Assembly: GCA_036374835.1 (NCBI GenBank)
Contig: DASUTB010000066.1
Location: 1 to 38,780, forward strand
Length of the DNA stretch: 38,780 nt
Source of the DNA: DASUTB01 sp036374835
Lineage (GTDB): Bacteria > Actinomycetota > Actinomycetes > Jiangellales > Jiangellaceae
Direction of reading: 5' to 3'
Each line of letters begins with the position of its first letter. Within the stretch, counting starts at the first letter, position 1. Positions 1 through 7,165 of the stretch are shown in pieces. The translations under genes were made by a program, and so were the position numbers. The notes below the pieces were generated by a model. The model was not told where the DNA came from. It saw only the letters and a program-made list of their open reading frames with translations, and made no database searches.

Positions 1-15
1 AACAGATCTTCGACC

Positions 16-423
16 GTGGACAGCACCTCGCGCAGCTTTTCGGAGCGTCGGGTGGCCGCGATCGGCGCCGCCGTGGCGACCGTCGCCAACGTGGCGCTGT
101 GGGCCGGCGGACGCGCGGCGGACGTCGGCTTTCTGGTGAACCCGGTCGTCGGCGATCCGTTCCAGGTCGGGGTCGTCCTGGTGATCCTGACCACGGTTCT
201 GATGTTCGCCGTCGGCTGGGCGGTCCTGGCGCTGGCCGCTCGGCGTTCCCGTCGGTGGGTGCGCGCGGTGCTGGTCACGGCTGCCGCGGTCGCCGTCGTG
301 TCGGCGCTCGGTGGTCCCTTGCCCACGGCGGACGACACCGCGACCGGCATGCTGCTGGCGGCTATGCATCTGATCACCGGCGCTGTCTTCGTGGCGACCG
401 CGGTGCGGGCCAGGATCGGATGA
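16..423 (+). CDS. DUF6069 family membrane protein (start uncertain)
   Basis: A small, very hydrophobic protein of 135 residues if the GTG at 16 is used. The frame is open to the window edge, so the true start may lie further left, and no ribosome binding site is visible before the GTG. Four membrane segments can be seen at about residues 13-33, 48-74, 82-102 and 111-131. The C-terminal helix contains a MHLITGAVF stretch, and the overall pattern matches the four-helix DUF6069 family of actinobacterial membrane proteins, whose function is unknown. It is convergent with the sigma factor gene, with only 42 bases between the stops. Family assignment rests on pattern memory and is moderately secure; no role can be read from the sequence. 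Confidence 0.6.
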   Translation: MDSTSRSFSERRVAAIGAAVATVANVALWAGGRAADVGFLVNPVVGDPFQVGVVLVILTTVLMFAVGWAVLALAARRSRRWVRAVLVTAAAVAVVSALGGPLPTADDTATGMLLAAMHLITGAVFVATAVRARIG

Positions 424-465
424 CCAGCTTTGCTGAGAGAGGAGTCGCAGCTTAGCCAGTGCGGG

Positions 466-1401
466 TCAGCCGGTCGTCCATGGACGGAGCTTGGCGGGGT
501 TGCGTATCGCCCAGATGTGCGTGATCCGGTCGCCTGCGACCTCGAAGGCCAGCACCGTAACGGTGGCGCCGTCCTGCTGGGCGACTAGGCCGGGTCGACC
601 GTTCACCGTTCGCTCCAGGAGCGCCACACCGGGCACCCTGCCGGCGATGTCGACGAGCCATCGTGCCACCGCCTCGTCGCCTTCGACCGGCAGCAGTGCG
701 GCGCTGACGACGCCGCCGCCGTCGGCGATCGCCGTGATATCGGGGTCGAGGAGAGCGATGAGGGCGTTGATGTCCTTGGCTTCCCAAGCCTGCTTGAAGT
801 CCCTGACAATGGCGGCCTGCTGGGCGGTTGGTGTCTGGGGGGTCTGCAACGCCCGGATGCGACGGCGGGCCGACGAGGCCAGCTGGCGACATGCCGCCGG
901 GGTACGGCCGACGATCTCTGCCACGTCGGCGAACGGGTAGCCGAAGACATCGTGGAGGACGAACGCGACGCGCTCGGCCGGGGTCATCGATTCGAGCACG
1001 ACGAGGAAGGCCATGTTGACCGACTCGTCGAGGGTGACTCGGTCGGCCGGGTCGGCCGAAGTGCCGCCGGCAAGTCCGTTGAGCCACTCGGTGCGGTTGG
1101 GCAGCGGCTCAGGGATCCATTCGCCGACGTAGCTTTCGCGCCGGGCTCGCGCCGAACCAAGCAGGTCGAGGCAAAGACGACTGGCGACCTTCGTCAGCCA
1201 GGCGGCGGGGGATTCGATGGCGTCCTGCCGCTGGCGGGACATGGCGTACCAGCGGGCGTATGTCTCTTGGACGACATCCTCGGCGTCGGCCAGCGAACCG
1301 AGCATCCGGTACGCCAGGTTGATGAGCCGACGTCGCTCGTTCATGATCGCGACTAGGGCCGGATCGAGCCGGTCGTGTCCTGGCTCGGATTGGCTGCTCA
1401 T
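466..1401 (-). CDS. ECF41-family (SigJ-like) RNA polymerase sigma factor
   Basis: Extracytoplasmic-function sigma factor of 311 residues with an extra SnoaL-like C-terminal domain. Region 2 spans about residues 20-90 (LINLAYRMLGSLADAEDVVQ) and region 4 about 133-185 (TPAERVAFVLHDVFGYPFADV). All three hallmarks of group ECF41 are present: WIPEP at 95-99 in the linker, DGGGV at 227-231 and NPAKL at 301-305 in the C-terminal domain. In this family the C-terminal domain modulates sigma activity in place of a separate anti-sigma factor. The ATG at 1401 is preferred over one 36 bases upstream because AAAGGGGG lies about 11 bases before it. ECF41 genes usually sit beside a COE gene (carboxymuconolactone decarboxylase, oxidoreductase or epimerase). 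Here the neighbours are a DUF6069 protein and a divergent hemerythrin-domain protein, so the target may be unusual. Confidence 0.9.
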   Translation of the reverse strand: MSSQSEPGHDRLDPALVAIMNERRRLINLAYRMLGSLADAEDVVQETYARWYAMSRQRQDAIESPAAWLTKVASRLCLDLLGSARARRESYVGEWIPEPLPNRTEWLNGLAGGTSADPADRVTLDESVNMAFLVVLESMTPAERVAFVLHDVFGYPFADVAEIVGRTPAACRQLASSARRRIRALQTPQTPTAQQAAIVRDFKQAWEAKDINALIALLDPDITAIADGGGVVSAALLPVEGDEAVARWLVDIAGRVPGVALLERTVNGRPGLVAQQDGATVTVLAFEVAGDRITHIWAIRNPAKLRPWTTG

Positions 1402-1464
1402 GATGTCGCCGACCCCCTTTGGTCGCATCGCCCTCACCGGTTTCGACGAAACAGTGCACCGAAC

Positions 1465-1490
1465 TGTGAGGTCGGCGCGTCGTCCTCACA
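1465..1490. promoter_or_regulatory. Inverted repeat between sigma factor and hemerythrin genes
   Basis: Perfect 7-base arms TGTGAGG (1465-1471) and CCTCACA (1484-1490) are separated by 12 bases in the 147-base divergent intergenic region. The symmetry and position suggest an operator for both genes. Which protein binds it is not shown. Confidence 0.4.
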
Positions 1491-1510
1491 TTCCGAGGTG
1501 CTGCGTCGTC
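1484..1510 (+). promoter_or_regulatory. Possible ECF41-type promoter of the hemerythrin gene
   Basis: CCTCACA (1484-1490) and CGTC (1507-1510) are separated by 16 bases. This resembles the ECF41 promoter pattern as I recall it (TGTCACA, then CGTC), with 5 of 7 matches in the -35. Transcription would start near 1517, 32 bases before the ATG at 1549. If real, the hemerythrin gene is the target of the adjacent sigma factor. Confidence 0.3.
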
Positions 1511-1548
1511 GTATCCCAGAGACCGGCACACCATCTTGGAGGACGACC

Positions 1549-2208
1549 ATGACCGCCAACAACTTCAAGCTTGACATGACGTACATGTACGTGTTCCACG
1601 ACGCTCTTCGGCGCGATCTGGAGCGGATCGCCCGGTTCACCGCCCGCGGCTCGGACGACCCCACCTGGGTACTCAGGAGCGCGGCGGGCTGGGAGATGTT
1701 CAAGAAGTACCTGCGAATACACCACCAAGCCGAGGACGATGCAGTGTGGCCGGTGATGTACCGAGTGCTCGCCGACCGCCCCGACGATCTCGCCGTGCTC
1801 GACGCGATGGAGGCCGAGCACGCGGCCATCGACCCCCTGCTCGACGCCGTCGACGCAGCGCTCGCCGACCGTGTCGACGGACCGGAGCGGCTCGGCGGCC
1901 TCGTCGACTCGCTGCACAGCAACCTGACTGGACACCTCAAGCACGAGGAGACCGAGGCGCTGGCGTTGATCGACGCGACCTTGACCGAGGTGCAGTGGCA
2001 GCACTTCGGCGAGCTCCAGCGGGACGCGATCGGAGACGACACCCGCCGGTACCTGCCCTGGCTGCTGGACGATATGAGTGCCGAGCGGGTCGCCTACATC
2101 CTCGAGGTCATACCGGAACCGCTGCGTAACGCGTACCACGATCAGTGGCAACCCGCCTACGCCGACCTTGATCCCTGGGGCACCGCGGGCCGGCCGACCA
2201 CACCATGA
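1549..2208 (+). CDS. Hemerythrin HHE domain-containing protein
   Basis: Soluble 219-residue protein with the helical HHE cation-binding fold. Histidine and acidic ligand clusters appear in order: FHDALRRDLERI near residue 13, HHQAEDDAVWP near 60, EAEHAAIDPL near 88 and HLKHEETEALALI near 127. These are the positions expected to hold a non-haem di-iron site. The rest of the protein is helical, with a C-terminal tail typical of actinobacterial members (YHDQWQPAYADLDPWG). The start at 1549 is fixed by GGAGG at 1538-1542. The reading frame continues upstream to 1375 but that part lies inside the divergent promoter region. It is transcribed away from the ECF41 sigma factor. By family, possible roles are oxygen or NO sensing or iron handling; none is proven here. 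Confidence 0.85.
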   Translation: MTANNFKLDMTYMYVFHDALRRDLERIARFTARGSDDPTWVLRSAAGWEMFKKYLRIHHQAEDDAVWPVMYRVLADRPDDLAVLDAMEAEHAAIDPLLDAVDAALADRVDGPERLGGLVDSLHSNLTGHLKHEETEALALIDATLTEVQWQHFGELQRDAIGDDTRRYLPWLLDDMSAERVAYILEVIPEPLRNAYHDQWQPAYADLDPWGTAGRPTTP

Positions 2209-2308
2209 GGGTGCCTGATCTGGGGACTCTGCGAGCCGGCCGATTCAGTTCCGCGTCGATGATTCCGCGGTTGTAGCTGTGCACGGCGCAAGAAAATCTT
2301 CTTGGAAA

Positions 2309-2327
2309 CGTTGTCGGTTTCGTTTTC
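2309..2327 (+). promoter_or_regulatory. Probable LacI-family operator (overlaps -35)
   Basis: CGTTGTCGGTTTCGTTTTC matches the site before the LacI gene (6022-6040) at 14 of 19 positions, sharing the CGTT..CGGTT.CGTTT skeleton. It overlaps the -35 of the binding-protein promoter, where binding would block RNA polymerase. Confidence 0.45.
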
Positions 2328-2339
2328 AGTCGCTACTGT
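2311..2339 (+). promoter_or_regulatory. Probable promoter of the sugar-transport operon
   Basis: TTGTCG (2311-2316) and TACTGT (2334-2339) are separated by 17 bases, fitting an actinobacterial housekeeping promoter (TAnnnT -10). Transcription would begin near 2346, leaving a leader of about 250 bases before the ATG at 2596. In the gene-free stretch 2209-2595 I see only this promoter and the operator-like sites. Confidence 0.45.
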
Positions 2340-2352
2340 AAACGTCACCGAC

Positions 2353-2364
2353 ATCGTTACCGGT
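2353..2364 (+). promoter_or_regulatory. Probable LacI-family operator (downstream of +1)
   Basis: The 12-mer ATCGTTACCGGT here is repeated exactly at 6020-6031 before the LacI gene. Just upstream, 2338-2350 read on the minus strand (CGGTGACGTTTAC) also resembles the right half of the 6020 site. The site lies about 7 bases past the predicted transcription start, suiting a repressor. Confidence 0.5.
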
Positions 2365-2595
2365 GCTTCGCGATAGGGAGGTTCATGAAGATATGCCTAC
2401 GAAACTCCTCCCGTGTCGCCTGTGTCGTCGCACTGTTCGGCCAGGCTGGCTGGCGCCGGGCGCCGAGGGATAGCGTGCGCCGGATCTAGCTGGGGGCACC
2501 GTCCGACGTACCGGAGTGCAGACCAAGCTTCTGCCTGCGGCAGGAGCAGCGCACGAGAGTCGTGCAGTTCGTTCAGAGTCGAAAGGATGCAGGGC

Positions 2596-3987
2596 ATGGT
2601 GATCCGCAGAATGTTAGCGTTAACAGTCGAGCGTCGCGCGCTCCGGCTGAGTGTTGCTCTGGCCGCGGGCCTCCTGGTGGCGGCAGGGTGCGGTGGCGGC
2701 GATGAAAGCGTCAGCGACGGGGCGGAGTCGGAACAAGACGTCGAGTCGTCGTCCGAAATGGAATCGGATCCGGACAACGCCGGCGAAGACATCGAACTCG
2801 AGTTCTGGACGTTCGTCGACAACCACGCGGACTTCCTGATCGCGCAGGCGGAGCGGTTCAACGAGGAGAACGAGGACTACAACATCATCATCAACGCGTC
2901 GACGGTCGAGTTCGCCGACATGCACGACCGGCTCCTGGTTTCCCTCCAGTCCGGCACCGGCGCACCGGACATCGTCGACATCGAGATCGGCAGGTTCGCC
3001 ACGTTCACGCGAGGGGATGTCCCGCTGCACCCGCTGGACGACGTGGTGGACCCGTACCGCGACGAGCTGGTCGAGGAACGGCTTGCACCGTACGAGGTCG
3101 ACGGCGTGCCGTACGGCATCGACTACCACCTCGGCGCCTATGTCATGTACTACAACCAAGACATCATGGACGAGGCGGGTGTCGACATTGACTCGATCGA
3201 GACCTGGGACGACTACATCGAAGCCGGCAAGCAGGTAGTCGCCAATACCGATGCCTGGATGGCCACGGTCGAGACTGGTGGTCCGTTCTCCATACGGGGC
3301 CCGATGCTTCAAAACGGTGGCGGAACCTACAACGAGAGCAACGAGCTCATCATGGACGGTCCCGAGAACGTCGAGGCCGTTGAGCTGGTGGCGTCGATGG
3401 TGCATGAGCACGAGATCGCCACGGTGGCGCCGGGCGGCGACCATCATGACCCGGCGTTCTTCGAAGCCTTCAACGCCGGTGAGTTCGCGTCGTTGTGGAT
3501 GCCGCAGTGGTACATGATCCGGTTCCCAGACCAGATGCCGGACACCGAAGGCAAGATGCGCGTCCGGCCGCTGCCGACGTTCGAACCGGGCGGCATGGTG
3601 TCGACGATGGGCGGCGGTACGGGTACTGCGATCACCAACCAGATTGACGAGTCAAAGCTGGAGGCGGCGAAGGAGTTCCTGGGCTACGCAAAGCTCACCT
3701 ATGACGCCCAGGTGCGGCTCTGGACCGAACTCGGATTCGACCCGTTCCGCAATGACGTGTACGACGACCCCGCACTGTCCGATGAAGACCCGTGGTTCGG
3801 CGGCGAGCAGGTGATGGCGAACCTGCAGCCGATGTTCGACCGGTTGGCACCCGAGTACACCGGGCCCCGCTACCCCGAGGCCTCGACGGCGCTTGTCGAG
3901 ATCGTGGCCTACGAAACGCTCGAGGAAGGCGCCGACGCGCAAGAGGCGCTGACGCGGGCGAGTGACGAGATCCGCTCACTGGACTGA
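2596..3987 (+). CDS. ABC transporter sugar-binding lipoprotein (CUT1 type)
   Basis: Extracellular solute-binding protein of 463 residues that delivers a carbohydrate to the two permeases downstream. It starts with a lipoprotein signal: basic n-region, hydrophobic stretch and lipobox LVAAGC with the lipidated Cys at residue 32. An acidic, serine-rich linker follows (about 36-60). The mature part shows typical family-1 features: ELEFWTFVDNHADF, the DIVDIEIGRFATF region, YGIDYHLGAYVMYYN, and a C-terminal QEALTRASDEIRSL helix. GAAAGG at 2581-2586 is 9 bases before the ATG at 2596 and abuts an in-frame ATG at 2587, so 2596 is the better start. The GH3 enzyme and LacI regulator in the same cluster suggest a beta-linked gluco- or xylo-oligosaccharide ligand; the sequence does not identify it. 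Confidence 0.9.
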   Translation: MVIRRMLALTVERRALRLSVALAAGLLVAAGCGGGDESVSDGAESEQDVESSSEMESDPDNAGEDIELEFWTFVDNHADFLIAQAERFNEENEDYNIIINASTVEFADMHDRLLVSLQSGTGAPDIVDIEIGRFATFTRGDVPLHPLDDVVDPYRDELVEERLAPYEVDGVPYGIDYHLGAYVMYYNQDIMDEAGVDIDSIETWDDYIEAGKQVVANTDAWMATVETGGPFSIRGPMLQNGGGTYNESNELIMDGPENVEAVELVASMVHEHEIATVAPGGDHHDPAFFEAFNAGEFASLWMPQWYMIRFPDQMPDTEGKMRVRPLPTFEPGGMVSTMGGGTGTAITNQIDESKLEAAKEFLGYAKLTYDAQVRLWTELGFDPFRNDVYDDPALSDEDPWFGGEQVMANLQPMFDRLAPEYTGPRYPEASTALVEIVAYETLEEGADAQEALTRASDEIRSLD

Positions 3988-4000
3988 CGGGTAACCGCCA

Positions 4001-4043
4001 GGTGCGCGCCGGCCGTCAGTCGCTGCGGCGGTCGGCGCGCATC
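4001..4043 (+). terminator. Intercistronic hairpin after the binding-protein gene
   Basis: Arms 4003-4015 and 4029-4041 (TGCGCGCCGGCCG against CGGTCGGCGCGCA, 12 of 13 pairing) enclose a 13-base loop. There is no T-run, so it is more likely an attenuator or mRNA 3'-end stabiliser that keeps binding-protein expression above permease expression than a full terminator. Confidence 0.5.
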
Positions 4044-4084
4044 CGGTCTAGGCCGTGACGTACGGATTACGGAGGCGTGAGTCG

Positions 4085-5011
4085 ATGGAGACAATCACTA
4101 TTGGCGGGACTGATGCCAAGGGCCGCGTGAAGACTCCTTTCTTCCATCGTCCTTACGTCGTTGCCGCTGTCTTCCTGCTTCCGTTCCTCATCGTCTTCGG
4201 TGTCTTCCGGATCTGGGCAGTGGCCAACGCGGTGGTGATGAGCTTTCAGGAAATGGAAGGCATCGGGGTTGCCCAGTGGACCGGATTCGACAACTACCTC
4301 AGGCTCCTGTCGGATTCCACCTTCTTCACCGCATTGCGAAACACTGCGTTCTACACGATTGGGACGCTGCTCATACTCATTCCGCTGCCTTTGGTGCTGG
4401 CTGCGGTGCTGAGATCGCCGCTGGTCGCGCGTGCCTCGGCATTCCGCTCGACGATCTTTCTGCCAGTGCTGACGTCACTGGTCGTCGTCGGTGTCGTGTT
4501 CTCGCTCCTGCTGGCCACGAACGGCCTGATGAACAGCTTCCTCGACCTGTTCGGAGTTCCGCCGCTGCGTTGGCTGGAGGCACGCAACCTGGCCGTTCCA
4601 GCGATGATATTGATGGCGGTATGGCGGTGGACGGGAATCAACGTCATCTACTTCACGACGGGGCTGGCGAACATTCCAGGCGACATATATGAGTCGGCGT
4701 CGGTCGACGGAGCGGGTGCCATCCGCAAGTTCTGGAATATATCTGTGCCGCTTTCCAAGCCGATCATCCTGTTCGTAACCGTGCTCACGATCTTTGGTGG
4801 CATGCAATTGTTCGTTGAGCCTTTCATTTTGTGGGGCACTGGAGGCGGACCCGGCCAGGGCGGACTAAGCGTTGTCGTCTATTTGTATCGGACCGCGTTC
4901 ACGTCGTTCAGCCTCGGATACGCCTCAGCGATCGGCGTCGTTCTCGCACTCATCATCATCACGCTGTCGCTGATCGTGCTTAGGGCCTTCGGCTTCTTCA
5001 AGCGGGACTGA
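4085..5011 (+). CDS. Sugar ABC transporter permease, MalF-like
   Basis: Inner-membrane permease of 308 residues, first of a heterodimeric pair. A short cytoplasmic N-terminus is followed by six hydrophobic segments, beginning with YVVAAVFLLPFLIVFGVF. The cytoplasmic EAA loop that docks onto the ATPase is visible around residues 200-225 (YESASVDGAGAIRKFWNIS, then PLSKP). The ATG at 4085 has GGAGG 9 bases upstream (4071-4075). The frame extends 30 bases upstream to a GTG that has no comparable site. It lies between the binding-protein gene and the second permease, whose start follows within 35 bases, so all three should share one transcript. No nucleotide-binding subunit is encoded nearby. By analogy with streptomycetes, a shared MsiK-like ATPase elsewhere on the chromosome would energise the system. 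Confidence 0.92.
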   Translation: METITIGGTDAKGRVKTPFFHRPYVVAAVFLLPFLIVFGVFRIWAVANAVVMSFQEMEGIGVAQWTGFDNYLRLLSDSTFFTALRNTAFYTIGTLLILIPLPLVLAAVLRSPLVARASAFRSTIFLPVLTSLVVVGVVFSLLLATNGLMNSFLDLFGVPPLRWLEARNLAVPAMILMAVWRWTGINVIYFTTGLANIPGDIYESASVDGAGAIRKFWNISVPLSKPIILFVTVLTIFGGMQLFVEPFILWGTGGGPGQGGLSVVVYLYRTAFTSFSLGYASAIGVVLALIIITLSLIVLRAFGFFKRD

Positions 5012-5046
5012 TTGGCATGAGCAATGAGAGGGAGAGTTACGGACAC

Positions 5047-5979
5047 ATGACTGCCGAACCACACGATCGGGTCGTGTTGGCCGAACCGGCTGAAGCGGAG
5101 CCTGGCCGCCGGGCCGATCGACCCCCACTGCGGCACGACCGGTGGCACCGCGCGTGGACTTTTCGACGCAAGAAGATCATCACTACCGCGATCGTGGTCG
5201 TGGTCGCGGTCGCCTTCCTGATCCCGTTCTACTGGTTGCTGATCAGCGCGCTACGACCTGCGAATCGCGTCTTTGCCGACGCGGGCCAGTTCTTCCCGAC
5301 CTCGATCACTCTCTCGAATTTTCAAGCGCTGTTCCAGGAAACCCCGGTCCTGGTGTGGTTCGCGAACTCTGTCATCCTCGCGACCGGAACCGTCGTCGGC
5401 TCGTTAGTGGTCGTCACGATGGCGGCCTACGCACTCGCCAAGCTCGAGTTCCCGTTCCGCAACGCAATTTTCGTGGGTGTCCTTGCCTCGCAGATGCTCC
5501 CGTTCCACCTGCTGCTCATCCCGTTGTTCGTCCTCATGATCAATCTGAGCCTCATTGACACGCACCTCGGGGTGATCCTGCCGACCCTGGCACATGCCTT
5601 CGGCCTGTTCTACATGCGCCAGTACATCCTCGGACTGCCGCAGGACGTCTTCGACGCTGCCCGGGTCGACGGTGCGTCGGAGTACCGGATCTTCTTCGGG
5701 ATCGTGATACCGATGGTCAAGCCGGCCATGGCGACGCTGGCCATCATCTTCTCACTCGAGCAGTGGAACGACCTTCTCTGGCCGCTAATCGTGATGCGGT
5801 CGGAGGAGAACTACCCGCTTGCGGTCGGCATCACGTCATTGGTGGGTCTCTACCGGGCGCGATGGGACCTGGTGATGACGGCATCGGTGATCGCGGTGGT
5901 GCCGATCATGATCTTGTTCTTCCTGATGCGCAAGCAGTTCATCAACGGGTTGGGCAAAATCGGCACGGGCGGCAAGTAG
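5047..5979 (+). CDS. Sugar ABC transporter permease, MalG-like
   Basis: Second permease of the CUT1 importer, 310 residues. It has a long charged cytoplasmic N-terminus (about 40 residues), then six membrane segments starting with IVVVVAVAFLIPFYWLLI. The EAA motif (DAARVDGASEYRIFFGIVIP, followed by MVKPA) lies near residues 205-230. The C-terminus FLMRKQFINGLGKIGTGGK is characteristic of MalG-type subunits. The start at 5047 is chosen because GAGGGAGAG (5028-5036) lies 10 bases upstream. An in-frame ATG at 5017, which would add ten residues, has no clear ribosome binding site but is the alternative an automatic caller may prefer. It pairs with the MalF-like protein immediately upstream. Confidence 0.92.
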   Translation: MTAEPHDRVVLAEPAEAEPGRRADRPPLRHDRWHRAWTFRRKKIITTAIVVVVAVAFLIPFYWLLISALRPANRVFADAGQFFPTSITLSNFQALFQETPVLVWFANSVILATGTVVGSLVVVTMAAYALAKLEFPFRNAIFVGVLASQMLPFHLLLIPLFVLMINLSLIDTHLGVILPTLAHAFGLFYMRQYILGLPQDVFDAARVDGASEYRIFFGIVIPMVKPAMATLAIIFSLEQWNDLLWPLIVMRSEENYPLAVGITSLVGLYRARWDLVMTASVIAVVPIMILFFLMRKQFINGLGKIGTGGK

Positions 5980-6019
5980 TTGATCGATGAGTGCTCGGCT
6001 GTCTGACGCGGACCATGTG

Positions 6020-6040
6020 ATCGTTACCGGTTACGTTTAT
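6020..6040 (+). promoter_or_regulatory. Probable autoregulatory LacI-family operator
   Basis: The site ATCGTTACCGGT (6020-6031) plus its right part TACGTTTAT has an ACCGGT core with partly symmetric flanks. The 12-mer is repeated before the transport operon at 2353-2364. It precedes the LacI gene start by about 50 bases and abuts an AT-rich stretch (TTTATATG) that may hold the -10. Confidence 0.5.
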
Positions 6041-6090
6041 ATGAACTCGCTACGTCCTAAGCGTACGAGTGGGGCACGAGTGGAGGCATC

Positions 6091-7116
6091 ATGACGGACG
6101 TGTCGGCTCCGGTGAGGATGAGCGATGTCGCCCGGGTCGCCGGGGTGTCCAACGCAACAGTTTCCCGCGTCGTCAACGGCCACTACGGGGTGAGCGCCAG
6201 CACTGTCGAGAAGGTCCGTGCCGCGATCGATGAGCTTGGTTACGAGTCAAGCCTCGTCGCCACAAGCTTGCGGCGAAGCCGGACGAATGTGCTGGGCCTT
6301 GTGACTCACAGTTTCGAGTCGTACACCGCGGAGGTCCTCAAGGGCGTCATGGAGGCGCTGAGTGGTACCGGAATTGATCTGATCATCTACGCCAATAGTG
6401 ACACGTACGGCGCTCGCTCAACCGGATGGGAGCAGCGGCATGTGACTCGGCTCGCCGGCACGCTGACGGACGGTTGCATCATCGTGACGCCGTGGAGCAA
6501 CGTGCGAAGTACCGCGCCAGTAGTTGCGATCGACCCGGTGCGTGACTCGACGGTGCCCTCGGTGACCGCAGACAACTTCACCGGTGCAGTGACGGCCGTC
6601 GACCATCTGCTTGGGCTTGGTCACAAACGGATTGGCTTCATCGCCGGACGTTCGACCCTTGCGGCTGCCTGGGCTCGCGAGGAAGGGTACCGCGACGCGC
6701 TTACCAAGGCGGGAATCCCGATCGACCCCGCACTCATCGGCAGCGGCGATTTCCACCCGGAGACGGCGATCGGCCCCGCGCGAGAACTGCTCAACTCGCC
6801 GAACCGGCCTTCGGCCATCTTCGCAGCAAGCGACGGCATGGCCCTGAAGGTCTTGGAAGTCGCCCAAGAACTGGGGCTCGACGTCCCCGATGATCTTTCA
6901 GTCATCGGCTTCGACAACGTCCCCGAGGCAGCGCTGGCGAACCCGGCGCTGACGACCATTGACCAGTCCATGCACCGCCTTGGCTTCGAAGCCGCGCGGC
7001 TCCTTCAGGCGCTTGTCAACGGCAGTGCGCAAGAGCCACATCACGTACTCATACCCACGCGGCTGATCGTTCGCGACTCCACGGCACCGCCACGCGAGCA
7101 AGCGGCCGACCGATGA
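6091..7116 (+). CDS. LacI-family transcriptional regulator of the sugar operon
   Basis: Repressor-type regulator of 341 residues. The helix-turn-helix and hinge are at residues 10-60 (MSDVARVAGVSNATVSRVVN, then LRRSRTNVLGLV). The periplasmic-binding-protein-like effector domain follows from about 65 to 330, with conserved DHLLGLGHKRIGFIAG, FAASDGMALKVL and DLSVIGFDNVPEA. GGAGG lies 4-5 bases before the ATG at 6091. It follows the permease gene by 111 bases and precedes the GH3 gene by 49, so it may be transcribed both with the operon and from its own promoter. Identical 12-base sites in front of this gene and of the transport operon point to joint control and autoregulation. The inducer is presumably the imported sugar or a product of the GH3 enzyme (inference). 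Confidence 0.93.
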   Translation: MTDVSAPVRMSDVARVAGVSNATVSRVVNGHYGVSASTVEKVRAAIDELGYESSLVATSLRRSRTNVLGLVTHSFESYTAEVLKGVMEALSGTGIDLIIYANSDTYGARSTGWEQRHVTRLAGTLTDGCIIVTPWSNVRSTAPVVAIDPVRDSTVPSVTADNFTGAVTAVDHLLGLGHKRIGFIAGRSTLAAAWAREEGYRDALTKAGIPIDPALIGSGDFHPETAIGPARELLNSPNRPSAIFAASDGMALKVLEVAQELGLDVPDDLSVIGFDNVPEAALANPALTTIDQSMHRLGFEAARLLQALVNGSAQEPHHVLIPTRLIVRDSTAPPREQAADR

Positions 7117-7165
7117 ATTGGTGTACCGAGATACGCATTTGGCAACGCAAGATGGAGGATTGTTC

